From assembly GCF_009467825.1 (NCBI RefSeq), contig NZ_WIOK01000019.1:58097-122096 (forward strand): a stretch of 64,000 bases of DNA. Reading direction: 5' to 3'. This DNA comes from Cyclobacterium xiamenense. GTDB taxonomy: Bacteria; Bacteroidota; Bacteroidia; Cytophagales; Cyclobacteriaceae. The position numbers were made by a program, and so were the translations under genes. The notes below the pieces were generated by a model, which was not told the origin of the DNA, did no database searches, and saw only the letters and a program-made list of their open reading frames with translations. Below, in pieces: positions 9,520 to 18,098 of the stretch (positions within the stretch are counted from its first letter, which is position 1; each line of letters opens with the position of its first letter).

Positions 9520-10098
9520 TTAATTTATTGGATTTAGTTTCATTTTTAGGTGAAGGGTCAGTTCGTCCCCGGTCTTGATGGTGCCAAAAACCGCCGTGGG
9601 TGGATCGACAGAAAAGTCGGTTAGCTTAATTTCCGCGGTACCGGACAAAGAAATTGACTCATCCTCCGGGGACAATTGCAATTGGAAGGGTACCGTGCGG
9701 GTCTCGCCTGCAATTTGAAGCCTGCCGGATGCTTTCCAATCGTTTCCCCCGTCCTGGTTGGCCTCCAATAGTTCAAAAGTTATTTCCGGATACTCGGAAG
9801 CATTGAGGGCTTTGTAGGCATTGTTGTCCATTTGCCCCTTTCCGCTTTTGAGGGACGTTACGTGCATTGAAATTTGGGCAGATTGAATGGTCGTGACTTT
9901 CCCTGCCGATACACGAAGCGTTGCTTCGCCCGTAGCTTCTTCCGAAACCATGTCCCAATCGTGCAGGGTGGAAGTACCTGAAACTTTCATTTCGGGATCG
10001 GGCCCGATCGCATAGGCTTGCTGAGAAAAAGACCGGTTACTGCCGATCGCGAAAACCGCAATTAAAAGCAATGCAGCTGTTTTTGTAAAATAATTCAT
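9520..10098 (-). CDS. YceI family periplasmic protein
   Basis: A 192-residue protein with a signal peptide (MNYFTKTAALLLIAVFAIGSNRSFS, cleavage near SQQ). It has the family hallmarks GTSTLHDWDM near residue 42 and LNASEYPEITF near residue 103, and a closing strand LTLHLKMKLNP. YceI proteins form an elongated barrel that holds polyprenyl chains or related lipids. It is the promoter-proximal gene of the YceI / porin / YceI operon. Confidence 0.85.
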   Translation of the reverse strand: MNYFTKTAALLLIAVFAIGSNRSFSQQAYAIGPDPEMKVSGTSTLHDWDMVSEEATGEATLRVSAGKVTTIQSAQISMHVTSLKSGKGQMDNNAYKALNASEYPEITFELLEANQDGGNDWKASGRLQIAGETRTVPFQLQLSPEDESISLSGTAEIKLTDFSVDPPTAVFGTIKTGDELTLHLKMKLNPIN

Positions 10099-10170
10099 GG
10101 TATTATTGGTTTAGGTCAAATGATAGCAAATACTGCTCTAACGGTGTGCTACCAGGCTGTTTTGATGGTT

Positions 10171-10178
10171 CAAAGGTA
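10171..10178 (-). promoter_or_regulatory. -7 element of the YceI operon promoter
   Basis: On the minus strand these bases read TACCTTTG, an exact TAnnTTTG match, about 70 bases before the YceI start codon. No good -33 TTTG lies at the ideal spacing (a TTTTG is 7 bases too far), so this is tentative. Confidence 0.35.
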
Positions 10179-10871
10179 GAAGAAGGAAATAGGGAAAAAC
10201 ATGACAAAAATCACTACAAATCATGATGTATTTCTCTATAGGTAAAGTAGACTTTTAGTGAGAAATCGCCTACTTTCCCGCAAGTACACCCACGAGATTC
10301 CTGTTTGCAATGGCGCAAAAACCATGCCCCAAGACCCCTTTGAAAAAATAGTAAAGGATTTGGCCCATTTGGTGAAAAAGCGGGGTGTTTCAATCCGATG
10401 CCTGTCGAAAACTATATCAACCTTTTGAGCTGGCCGTACCTGTCATGGAGTTTTGTCTTGTTCGAATAAAACGGTTCGCCCCTTTGGACAACCACAACCA
10501 TAGAGATAGTTTTTTCTTTTTCAGTTGAAAATTTATCTGCCTGTAGGTACGAAAAAGAAGAGGTATCCGGATTTCCTTTTTGTAAACATTCTTTAAAAAA
10601 AACGGAAAAAAAGAAAGCCCCTGATCCGGCGGGTATGGGCAAAAAGCAAGGGAGTGGGGCGGTTTGCGGACAGCCGAGCAGCCGCCTGGGGCGAACGGCA
10701 CAACTGCCTGGAACACCTGATATTTTTAAACTATTCGTGGAAGGCTGCTGCGCCGGGCTGGCGTGGCTTTTTGCCGGATGACGATGACGAACGCCACTTT
10801 AGCTGTGAACGCTGTCCTTAATCTTGGCGACCTTTTGGGGATTTATACTCATGGAGAAACAGCGTGGCTGA
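10179..10871. other. Gene-poor stretch with possible gene remnants
   Basis: About 690 bases without a convincing gene. A 34-codon frame on the plus strand (10324-10428, starting MPQDPFEKIVKDLAHLV and containing KKRGVSIRCLSK) has protein-like composition and could be the stump of a helix-turn-helix protein, but ends at once in TGA. The minus-strand frames at 10412-10716 are low complexity at their start. The patch borders the broken toxin gene and looks like decayed accessory DNA. Confidence 0.4.
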
Positions 10872-11106
10872 TCAGTCGTGAATGTCCTTTCTGTGGTCTA
10901 GTTTTATGACATCCACCACCCTATAATCACCTACCCTGATACGCCAGTTTTCAGACCCTCCCCGAAGCTTTATGGCACCGGCCAGCCTTGGGTCCCCTGA
11001 AAGGGCCAATATGGCTTCGATGAGTTTATTTATTGTTCACCTGCTTGGGCAACTTGGACAGTTCTTTCGCAGCCGACTTGCTAACGGTTATCTCATATTG
11101 ATTCAT
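10872..11106 (-). pseudogene. RelE/ParE-type toxin gene, frameshifted
   Basis: Reading from ATG 11106: MNQYEITVSKSAAKELSKLPKQVNNK, then TAA at 11026-11028. Shifting frame just there continues as KLIEAILALSGDPRLAGAIKLRGG ... NWRIRVGDYRVVDVI, ending in a TGA at 10872. The two halves together make a normal toxin of about 75 residues: the N-terminal helix pair, then the family core W-R-I-R-V-G-D-Y-R. The break falls in AATAAATAAAC; removing one TAAA copy restores VNNKLIEAI, so a 4-bp tandem duplication is the simplest cause. The ATG overlaps the end of the antitoxin gene by 14 bases, the usual arrangement. Unless frameshifting occurs, only 26 residues are made. Confidence 0.8.
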
Positions 11107-11293
11107 CCAGCCTGCCTTCCTCTTTCAAGGTCCTGATCACCTCGGCCAGCGGTATTTTTTCCTCGTCCCTCCTCTGCTCCGCTACTATGGTGTCATAAAA
11201 ATCCTCCCACAGTTTCCCGTGTGTTTTCAGGTCTATCTGGCCAGCCACTTTCCTGTCCTTCTCATCGGTTACGTAATTTATCCCTTTCATCAA
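11093..11293 (-). CDS. Antitoxin-like protein upstream of the broken RelE toxin
   Basis: A 66-residue protein beginning MMKGINYVTDEKDRKVAG, with KIPLAEVIRTLKEEGRLDE near the end. Size, charge, the ...IPLAEV...L tail and the 14-base overlap with the RelE-type frame fit a Phd/RelB-like antitoxin; the N-terminal phrase INYVTDEKGRKVA is typical of antitoxin partners of RelE/ParE proteins. The reading frame is intact although its toxin is not. It would normally bind the toxin and repress its own promoter. The exact family is not certain. Confidence 0.68.
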   Translation of the reverse strand: MMKGINYVTDEKDRKVAGQIDLKTHGKLWEDFYDTIVAEQRRDEEKIPLAEVIRTLKEEGRLDESI

Positions 11294-11783
11294 ATTTATT
11301 TTTTTACATGCTAAAGTAAACGAGCTATTTGTGTATTTGATTCACCCCAGCGGATGGTGTTTCTTTACCGCCGCTTTCAGCCTGGGAAGGTCCGGTTAAA
11401 CGCATGCTTATCATCATTTCCTGATTTATCTGTTCTGTTTCCTGCTCGTTGTACCATGCTGCTTTTTGCTGATCTATTGCATTTCAGGTAGCCAGTGACT
11501 GGCTTTGCTTTTCAAAAACCTGAACCGAGAAATTCTTTGAATAAAATTCATTATTGGCCGTTGTGGAATGGAAAGAACGCTTCTCCATACTTTGATAAGA
11601 ACGGCTTATCAGGGTATCCCTAAGACAAACAATCACGGCTGAACTGGCGTACCTTTCCAGGCCGCAGTCTGCCCCATAGCTGTCCAGTATGGCCAATAGC
11701 GCTGGTTTTTTGACAAAAAAATAAGCTATGAAATAAAATTTCATAGCTTAAGTCAATTAACAATAAACCCAAAATAACCAAGC
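11294..11783. other. Gene-poor stretch between antitoxin and tRNA-like element
   Basis: About 490 bases. The only frame of note (11484-11744, minus, 86 codons) starts MKFYFIAYFFVKK and has no recognisable feature; it overlaps nothing and could be a remnant. The A/T-rich block just upstream of the antitoxin start (11294-11340) probably holds its promoter. Confidence 0.35.
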
Positions 11784-11876
11784 TGTAACAGAAGGATTCG
11801 AACCTTCGCTGGTTTTTCCAGCTCCTGAACCTCTTCCGAGGTGCTACCGCCTCAGGAAATCCCTGATGACATTACA
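11784..11876 (-). ncRNA. tRNA-like structured element, 93 nt, no clear anticodon
   Basis: On the minus strand the ends TGTAATG and TGTTACA pair over seven positions (two G-T). Next to the 3' end is a perfect T-arm: GAAGG, loop TTCGAAT, CCTTC. Between them are three further hairpins: TCAGG/CCTGA, ACCTC/GAGGT with a GGAA loop, and GCTGG/CCAGC with an AAAAA loop. Length and the extra arm resemble a class II tRNA, but the middle hairpin has a four-base loop, so there is no normal seven-base anticodon loop, and a competing pairing TCCTGA/TCAGGA exists. No CCA is encoded, which is common in this phylum. It could be a degenerate tRNA, a tRNA remnant from an integrated element, or a tRNA mimic. Confidence 0.5.
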
Positions 11877-12091
11877 AAGGTAAAGAAAAAAATTATTTTA
11901 CAAAAGGAATGGTTGATTTTATGAAAAATTTACTTTAACTAAAAAATATCTCGGAAAATTTATCTAAAAACCAAGTTCTTCCGCTGGTACAGGTGAATTT
12001 ACCGGCAAAAAAAAGGCTGATCCGGCTGATCCTTCAACAGGACCAGGAAAAACGCTACTTTCCAACAAATTTGCATCATACACTTGGTAGA

Positions 12092-13843
12092 TTAATCAAA
12101 TGAAACGTTCCATAGGGTTCCCCCTTTTTCTCTGCCGCCGTATTCAATGACGTACAGTGATTTTCCCAGCAAAACGGCATCTACCGGTTGGGTAAAGCCT
12201 TCGGCCACCCGGTAGGTTTTAAGCGTAAAATTCGTTCCGGCACCATCGGGTTCCAGATCCAATAGCAACAAATCTTCTCCATGTGGGGTAAAGGGCTGCA
12301 TCAACACCGAACGCTGCCCATTGGTATAGCGCAGGACCAATGCCTTGCCTTTAAACCTACCGGGCAGTTGTTTTTCGGTATCAAAAACCAGACCCAGCGG
12401 AGAAGAATGCGGAGTAAAGGTCGTCATGCCCATCCCCAGATCGGAGGCATCCCGAATCAATCCGGTTTCCCTATCCCTGAATTTATCGGCATCGGGTCCA
12501 AAATTCAGGAAGCCAGGCGTGAACCGCCTGCCAGCTGGCCGCTTGGGAAAATCGGGATCATTGTAAAAATCATCGGGCCAGGCAGCGGCCCCCGGATTAA
12601 GGAAGGGGTCGGTCTCGGGATTGGGCAGCCAATCCGGAAACTGTTGCGGTGTTTCCATACCGCCCATCATCCAGGGATACCCGTAATGGTGTCCTTCCCG
12701 TACCCAAATCATGTCCTCGTTCTGGTCGTAATCGCCGGAGTTCACCACCGCAATCAGCCTGCCCTCCCCATCCAACGCCAGGTCGTAGGCATTGCGAATC
12801 CCCTCTGCAAAAAGGACGCCCATGGCTTGCAGGCTATCCCGGTCATTCGGTAAAAAAAGGTCCTTGCTGTGTAGCGGAATTCTGAAAATTTTTGCCGTCA
12901 GGGCTTCATCCCGGGCATTGGGGTAGGCACCCAGGTTATCCTGAACCTCTCCGTGGTCGGTACGGCTCCCGCTAACGACAAATAGGTGTTTTTCGTCAGC
13001 ACTTACCTGCAATGCGGACCAGCCGTGATCGAAGGGCGTATTGGTGGTACCATACGCTTCGGTCGTAAACACCACTTCCACCCTGGGCCTGCCTTCGGCA
13101 TTCCAACTAACCCGCACCAGCCTGCCCTCGGTACCTTTGTTGTCGTTTACACGAACGTTTCCACTTAAATAAAGGGTGTCCTGCCAGTAGGTGGCTCCCT
13201 GTAGCCGTGGGATTCCGTGATCGGATACATCCAGCATTTTCTCTGGCACCTGCGATCGATCGGTAGACAATCGGTACACCTCTCCTGGCAAGGTAGCGTA
13301 CCAGAGGTAGTCCCCATCCCGAGATGCCCAAATACGCACGGCACGGGGTACCACCTTCGCCCAGCTACTGATGGAAATACCCGGAACAAGCGCCCGAGGC
13401 AAGGCGGCCGTATCGGCATGCGCGTCTGCATTTTTCAACTTCCGAATATGATGCACCAGTTGCCAGCGTTGGGTTTCCGTCAATACCTCCCGAAACGATG
13501 GCATGACGCCTCTTCCCTCGGTAAGCTTAAAAAACAGGGCGCCATCAGACTGAGATTGGATGGGTTCGGACTGCAAATTGGCAGGCTGGCTCCCCATGGC
13601 CTGACCGGCTGCCCCGTCTCCCCCACCGGTGGCACCGTGACAGGTCTCGCAATACAATCGGTAAATCGCCTGTCCCTCCCTGAGGTGTTCCGCTGCTTCT
13701 GGTATCGGGTTGGCAATCGCTGCGGCACTTTCCGGAACGGTCCAGACTGCCTCGGAATCCTCCGTTTCTTTTGGGGAGCAGGAACCCAGGAAGGCGCCCA
13801 CTAAAACAAACCATACGATACAGGTATTCGGGGTCTGATGCAT
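12092..13843 (-). CDS. Cytochrome c / glucose-sorbosone dehydrogenase-type lipoprotein
   Basis: A 583-residue protein. The N-terminus is a lipoprotein signal with Cys at about residue 22 (AFLGSC). Residues 50-140 form a small c-type cytochrome domain: heme site CETCH at 65-69 and a likely axial Met in GRGVMPSF. From about residue 160 to the end is a six-bladed propeller of the soluble glucose/sorbosone dehydrogenase type (VRIWASRDGDYLWYATLPGEVYRL, then DLALDGEGRLIAVVNSGD and MIWVREGHHYGYPWMMGG). Such proteins oxidise sugars or related alcohols in the periplasm, passing electrons to the heme; the substrate and whether PQQ is used cannot be told. It stands alone and diverges from the small barrel gene at 14030. 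Confidence 0.82.
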   Translation of the reverse strand: MHQTPNTCIVWFVLVGAFLGSCSPKETEDSEAVWTVPESAAAIANPIPEAAEHLREGQAIYRLYCETCHGATGGGDGAAGQAMGSQPANLQSEPIQSQSDGALFFKLTEGRGVMPSFREVLTETQRWQLVHHIRKLKNADAHADTAALPRALVPGISISSWAKVVPRAVRIWASRDGDYLWYATLPGEVYRLSTDRSQVPEKMLDVSDHGIPRLQGATYWQDTLYLSGNVRVNDNKGTEGRLVRVSWNAEGRPRVEVVFTTEAYGTTNTPFDHGWSALQVSADEKHLFVVSGSRTDHGEVQDNLGAYPNARDEALTAKIFRIPLHSKDLFLPNDRDSLQAMGVLFAEGIRNAYDLALDGEGRLIAVVNSGDYDQNEDMIWVREGHHYGYPWMMGGMETPQQFPDWLPNPETDPFLNPGAAAWPDDFYNDPDFPKRPAGRRFTPGFLNFGPDADKFRDRETGLIRDASDLGMGMTTFTPHSSPLGLVFDTEKQLPGRFKGKALVLRYTNGQRSVLMQPFTPHGEDLLLLDLEPDGAGTNFTLKTYRVAEGFTQPVDAVLLGKSLYVIEYGGREKGGTLWNVSFD

Positions 13844-14029
13844 ACGTTTTCACGACAAAACCCCTTAATTTATACATTTTTTTGAAAATACCCTTTCCTG
13901 CCCAAACTGATTTTGGGAAAAATTTTCCGATAGGTCGCTACCAATTCCCCCGAAACAACGCCCACCGATTGCCTATTTTTTGCTATCTTGGAATTCGGAT
14001 TATTCGTTTCCTTACTCAATGCTGTAGAC

Positions 14030-14572
14030 ATGATCAAATCGCTCTTTTTTTGCTTCCTCTTTTTTCTTCTCGGATGGCAAAGCCTGGCCCAGGCGCAACA
14101 GAGCCAGGTAAATCTCGGATTTGATGCAGGTATTAGCCTAAATGAATTCTATCAACAGCAATTCCCCGCGGGATTTGGCGCCTCTATCAAGGGTTTGCTT
14201 GCTGCCGGACCGACTGGACAATGGTCGATAACGGGAAATTACCTGTATTTTCCCATTGACTCTTCCATTCCCCTGGCCAATGGAGAAAATCTCAGTTTGC
14301 ACGTGGTCCCGGTACTTGCCGGTTACCGCCTGAATTTTAAGCCGTTTTTTTTGGAACCACAGCTTGGCGGGGCATTGTTTGTCAACCGGTTTAAGAATTC
14401 GCCCGATACCTACTCCGAAAGGCAGGTGGAGTTTGCTTTTGCTGTGGAGATGGGCTATCGGTTGCAACAAGTGGAGTTCAGCCTTCGGTACCAACACGCC
14501 GGCCCCTCTCCCTTTCACCTGGGTCTCCTGGGTATTCGGGCAGCCTATGTGCTTCCCCTTGGTGGCTACTAA
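14030..14572 (+). CDS. Small outer-membrane beta-barrel protein
   Basis: A 180-residue protein. I start at ATG 14030, which opens a signal peptide (MIKSLFFCFLFFLLGWQSLAQA), rather than at the TTG 13988 in the same frame. The rest is eight or so alternating strands (QWSITGNYLYFPI, LHVVPVLAGYRL, FFLEPQLGGALFV, VEFAFAVEMGYRLQ, VEFSLRYQHAGP) in the manner of OmpA/OmpW-like or porin_T-like small barrels, ending AAYVLPLGGY. No function can be assigned. It converges on the arg operon, sharing the hairpin at 14577-14608. Confidence 0.7.
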   Translation: MIKSLFFCFLFFLLGWQSLAQAQQSQVNLGFDAGISLNEFYQQQFPAGFGASIKGLLAAGPTGQWSITGNYLYFPIDSSIPLANGENLSLHVVPVLAGYRLNFKPFFLEPQLGGALFVNRFKNSPDTYSERQVEFAFAVEMGYRLQQVEFSLRYQHAGPSPFHLGLLGIRAAYVLPLGGY

Positions 14573-14608
14573 AAAAGCAGCCGAAGATCGAAAGGGATCT
14601 TCGGCTGC
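14571..14608 (-). terminator. Intrinsic terminator of the arg operon
   Basis: GCAGCCGAAGATC (14577-14589) pairs over all 13 bases with GATCTTCGGCTGC (14596-14608), loop of six. Read on the minus strand the stem is followed by TTTTTT, so it ends transcription coming from argJ. The plus-strand side has only two T residues, so it is weaker for the small barrel gene. Confidence 0.9.
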
Positions 14609-14632
14609 TTGCATGCTGCTGCACTACTTCTT

Positions 14633-15844
14633 TTATGTCGTGTAAACCGAGTTAAACATCACGTAATCGGTGGTGAGGTCCGATCCCCAGCCCGTCGCTT
14701 CCTGTTTACCGGTATTGAGTTCCAGGTGAATCTTGATATGCGATTCCCGAAGCAACTTTTTCATGTAATTCTTGTCGAATTCGGTAGGCGTTCCGCGCTT
14801 CAATACCAATACCTGATTGGTTGCATCGCCCAGGTACAAGTTGGCTTTTTTATAATTAAAGCTGATTCCGGCATTTCCACAGGCAGCAATAATTCGGCCC
14901 CAGTTAGGATCCCGGCCAAACATGGCGGTTTTTACCAGCGTGGAATCCGATATCGCTCGTACCATCTTCATGGCAACGTTTTCGGAGATAGCCTTAGATA
15001 CCTTGTATTCCACAAACTTGGAGGCCCCCTCTCCGTCCGATACGATTAATTTGGCCAGGTGGATGAGTAGTTCTTGTAATTTCTCTTTAAACAGCGGGTA
15101 AAGCGGGTCGCTTTCACTGGTAATTTTGGTGTTTCCGGCCATTCCGTTGGCGAGAATCGCCACCATGTCGTTCGTAGAAGTATCTCCATCCACAGTGATC
15201 AAGTTAAAAGAGCGGTCGACGCAGTATTTAAGGGTGGATTGGAGCAGGTTCTCATCGATGGCGATATCCGAGGCCAAAAAGCACAACATGGTCGCCATGT
15301 TTGGATGAATCATCCCCGATCCTTTGGCCACGCCGCCGATGGAGATGGTTTTGCCCTCCCATTCAAAATCCACAAACCCCTCCTTGGCGAAGGTGTCGGT
15401 TGTCAAAATGGCATTGGCCAGAAAGGAACCGGCTTTGGCATCGTTGGACAACTTCGGTACCGTCGTTTTGATTCCTTCGAGGACTTCTTCGGTGGGAAAA
15501 GGCTCTCCAATCAGCCCCGTAGAGGCGACGATCACATCTTCCGGCGAAATTGACAGGGATTCGGCGATGGTCGCTGCCATGGCTTCAGCCCCCTTTCTTC
15601 CTTGTTCACCGGTACAGGCATTGGCATTTCCGGCATTACACACGATTACCTGTGCCCGATTATTTTTCAGATTTCTCCGGGTGACTTTAATGGGCTCGGC
15701 CTGCACCCTGTTTTGTGTGAGCGTTGCCGCGGCGGCTGCAGGCACTTCCGAAAAAATTATGGCCAGGTCACGTCGCATGGATTTGATGCCGGAATGGGCA
15801 CCCCAGCATTTGATTCCTTTTACACTGGTAATATTTTTAATCAT
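14633..15844 (-). CDS. argJ: Glutamate N-acetyltransferase / amino-acid acetyltransferase ArgJ
   Basis: A 403-residue protein of normal length for ArgJ, which moves the acetyl group from N-acetylornithine to glutamate and so recycles it in arginine synthesis. The self-cleavage and nucleophile site is intact: KGSGMIHPNMATML, with Thr185 becoming the N-terminal nucleophile of the beta chain. Other family blocks are present: the N-terminal GIKSMRRDLAI, NAGNANACTG near 70-78, the oxyanion-type STGLIGEP near 108-115, and DPNWGRI near 335. It is the last gene of argB-argD-argC-argJ. Whether it can also use acetyl-CoA (bifunctional form) cannot be told from sequence. Confidence 0.95.
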   Translation of the reverse strand: MIKNITSVKGIKCWGAHSGIKSMRRDLAIIFSEVPAAAAATLTQNRVQAEPIKVTRRNLKNNRAQVIVCNAGNANACTGEQGRKGAEAMAATIAESLSISPEDVIVASTGLIGEPFPTEEVLEGIKTTVPKLSNDAKAGSFLANAILTTDTFAKEGFVDFEWEGKTISIGGVAKGSGMIHPNMATMLCFLASDIAIDENLLQSTLKYCVDRSFNLITVDGDTSTNDMVAILANGMAGNTKITSESDPLYPLFKEKLQELLIHLAKLIVSDGEGASKFVEYKVSKAISENVAMKMVRAISDSTLVKTAMFGRDPNWGRIIAACGNAGISFNYKKANLYLGDATNQVLVLKRGTPTEFDKNYMKKLLRESHIKIHLELNTGKQEATGWGSDLTTDYVMFNSVYTT

Positions 15845-15857
15845 GGTTTTGTTTCGT

Positions 15858-16904
15858 TTATGGTTGCATGGGAACCTGTAACAGCCCCATGGATTCGTCC
15901 ACTCCCAACATGAGGTTCATGTTGTGTACGGCCTGCCCGGCTGCACCCTTTACCAGGTTATCAATGGCGGCAATGACGATGGCCCGGTTTGTCCGGGAAT
16001 CCCAGAACGGAAACAGGTCCGCGTAGTTGCTGCCTCGCACCTCCTTTATGGCCGGTGCTTGCTTTCGGATGCGGACAAAGGGTTGGTCGTGGTAAAAGTC
16101 CTGATACAGGGCATTTAGTTTTTGCTGCGTCATGCCCCCCTCTATCCGGAGGTAGGAGGTAGCCAATATCCCCCGGTCCACCGGCAGCAGGTGCGGAGTA
16201 AACTGTAAATTAACCGATTTTTTTACTAAAAACGAAAGCTGTTCCTGGATTTCCACCGTATGCCGATGACTACCAATACCATAGGCCTTGAAGTTATCGT
16301 TGACATTGGAAAAGTGCGTGGTGTTGCTGGCTTTTACTCCTGCTCCGGTAATTCCCGACTTGGCATCGATGATGGCTCCGTCCGGATCGATTCCGATTCC
16401 GGAATGAAAGAGCGGCGCCAAACTTAAAATAGATGCCGTCGGGTAGCAACCTGGATTGGCCACCAGACGGGCCTTTCGGATGGCTTGCGCGTGCAATTCA
16501 GGCATGCCGTAGACGGCCGTTTCAAAACCTTCGGGGAAAGTATGGTCCTTTTTGTACCATTCCTCGTAAACGGTCGGACTGGAAAGCCGGAAATCTCCGG
16601 ACAAATCGATCAACTTGATTCCAGAGTCCTTCCAGCGTTTTACAAATTCCATGGACACTCCGTGGGGAAGTGCCAGAAACAATACATCCAGGTCTCCGGT
16701 ATTCAGTTCGTCTGCCCCAATGAGGACGGTGTCCAGAATTCCGGAAAATTGCCCGTGAAGGTCTGAAAACCGCTTTCCCCGGTGGGATTCGGAGGTGATT
16801 GCAACCAGGTTGGACTGGGGATGATGGATCAGGATGCGGGCCAGTTCCGAGCCGGTATAGCCCGATGCACCCACAATCCCTATTCGGTAGGTTTTAGTGT
16901 TCAT
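15858..16904 (-). CDS. argC: N-acetyl-gamma-glutamyl-phosphate reductase ArgC
   Basis: A 348-residue protein, third step of arginine synthesis (reduces the acyl phosphate to the semialdehyde with NADPH). It has the N-terminal nucleotide-binding block GIVGASGYTGSE (9-20), the catalytic Cys153 in NPGCYPTA, the substrate loop SGITGAG near 185, and HRHTVEI near 222 with the active-site His. Its start overlaps the end of argD by 11 bases, implying translational coupling; argJ follows after 13 bases. Confidence 0.95.
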   Translation of the reverse strand: MNTKTYRIGIVGASGYTGSELARILIHHPQSNLVAITSESHRGKRFSDLHGQFSGILDTVLIGADELNTGDLDVLFLALPHGVSMEFVKRWKDSGIKLIDLSGDFRLSSPTVYEEWYKKDHTFPEGFETAVYGMPELHAQAIRKARLVANPGCYPTASILSLAPLFHSGIGIDPDGAIIDAKSGITGAGVKASNTTHFSNVNDNFKAYGIGSHRHTVEIQEQLSFLVKKSVNLQFTPHLLPVDRGILATSYLRIEGGMTQQKLNALYQDFYHDQPFVRIRKQAPAIKEVRGSNYADLFPFWDSRTNRAIVIAAIDNLVKGAAGQAVHNMNLMLGVDESMGLLQVPMQP

Positions 16905-18096
16905 TTTCTTCGATTAAACGGAGAATCGCTTTTAATTTATCCAGAACCTGTACCAGGTCCTCTTCGGGTATGTTCAAGGGGGGAACCAATCGCAATACCG
17001 ATTCGGCGGTGGCGTTGGCAATGACCCCTTCGTCCATAAGTGCTTTGACGATGGGTGCGGCGGGCCGGTCCAATTGAACCCCGATCATTAGTCCCAATCC
17101 CCTTACTTCCCGGATCATCGGATGCGCTTTGGTCCAAGAGCGGATGATTCCCATCAGCCAGTCTCCTTTTTCCTGTGCTGCACCCGTCAGGTTTTCTTCC
17201 AAAATGGTTTTGATGGTAGCCAGGGCGGCTGCAGAGGCCAGGGGATTTCCGCCAAAGGTAGTCCCGTGATCCCCAAAGTCGATGGCATCTCCCACCTTTT
17301 TGTTGCACAAGACAGCACCGATGGGCATACCTCCTCCCAAGCCCTTGGCCAGGGTGAGGATATCGGGTTGCACTTCGTAGTAATCCTTGGCAAAAAAGTG
17401 GCCGGTCCTACCGATACCACACTGAATTTCGTCAAAGATCAACAGCAGGCCTTTTTCGTCACAAAGCTTTCTCACCGCTTTTAGGTAGGATTTCTCTGCG
17501 GGAACAATCCCTCCCTCGCCTTGAATGGGTTCCAGAATTACGGCTGCCGTGTCCGGCGTAATGGCCGCTTCCAACGCCTCCAGTGAATTGAAGTCCACCT
17601 GCGCAAATCCCGTAGGGATGGGTGCGAACCCTTTTTGGTATTTTGCCTGCCCGGTTGCAATGGTGGCCAGGGTTCGGCCATGAAAAGAATTTTTCATGGA
17701 AATAATGTCTCCACCCTTGCCTTGTTTAAAGGCATACTTTCGGGCAATCTTAATGGCCCCTTCCACCGACTCCGCACCGCTGTTGGTAAGAAATACGTGC
17801 TGCATGCGGCTGAGATCCACCAACAGCTTGCTCAAGGCAACCTGTGGCGGGCTAACGAAAAAGTTGGAAATGTGAATCAACTCGGCCGCTTGTTCCTGAA
17901 TGGCCTGAACCACCTTGGGATGGCAATGCCCCAGGTTGTTGACGGCAATACCGGCCAACATGTCGATGTACTCCTTCCCGTCTGCATCCCACACCCGGCT
18001 TCCTTTTCCCTTGATCAGGGCCAGCGGGAAGCGTTTGAATGTTGGTAAGTAATATTTTTTGTCCTCCTCATATAAATATTCGTTGGAAATTTGCAT
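16894..18096 (-). CDS. argD: Acetylornithine aminotransferase ArgD
   Basis: A 400-residue class III PLP aminotransferase. The key positions are present: the PLP-phosphate contact NSGAES at 105-110, Asp222 (FDEIQ) and the Schiff-base Lys251 in LAKGLGGGMPIGA. Length and the N-terminal YYLPTFKRFPLAL block fit acetylornithine/succinylornithine transaminases. Its place between argB and argC in an operon with ArgJ makes N-acetylornithine the expected product. It starts only 2 bases after the argB stop codon. Confidence 0.93.
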   Translation of the reverse strand: MQISNEYLYEEDKKYYLPTFKRFPLALIKGKGSRVWDADGKEYIDMLAGIAVNNLGHCHPKVVQAIQEQAAELIHISNFFVSPPQVALSKLLVDLSRMQHVFLTNSGAESVEGAIKIARKYAFKQGKGGDIISMKNSFHGRTLATIATGQAKYQKGFAPIPTGFAQVDFNSLEALEAAITPDTAAVILEPIQGEGGIVPAEKSYLKAVRKLCDEKGLLLIFDEIQCGIGRTGHFFAKDYYEVQPDILTLAKGLGGGMPIGAVLCNKKVGDAIDFGDHGTTFGGNPLASAAALATIKTILEENLTGAAQEKGDWLMGIIRSWTKAHPMIREVRGLGLMIGVQLDRPAAPIVKALMDEGVIANATAESVLRLVPPLNIPEEDLVQVLDKLKAILRLIEENEH

Positions 18097-18098
18097 GT

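Noticed and set aside
10324..10428. Short plus-strand frame with a protein-like sequence (KKRGVSIRCLSK)
   Set aside because: Only 34 codons, no family, and no continuation in other frames; kept only as a possible remnant in the gene-poor stretch.
10412..10716. Two overlapping minus-strand frames of 76 and 99 codons
   Set aside because: One is the frame shadow of the other, no recognisable motif, and the sequence includes long runs of A/T; no start context.
11484..11744. 86-codon minus-strand frame beginning MKFYFIAYFFVKK
   Set aside because: No family features and no neighbours; may be a remnant but cannot be supported as a gene.
13217..13804. 195-codon plus-strand frame opposite the cytochrome c dehydrogenase gene
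   Set aside because: It lies wholly inside a gene with clear heme and propeller motifs on the other strand and has no features of its own.
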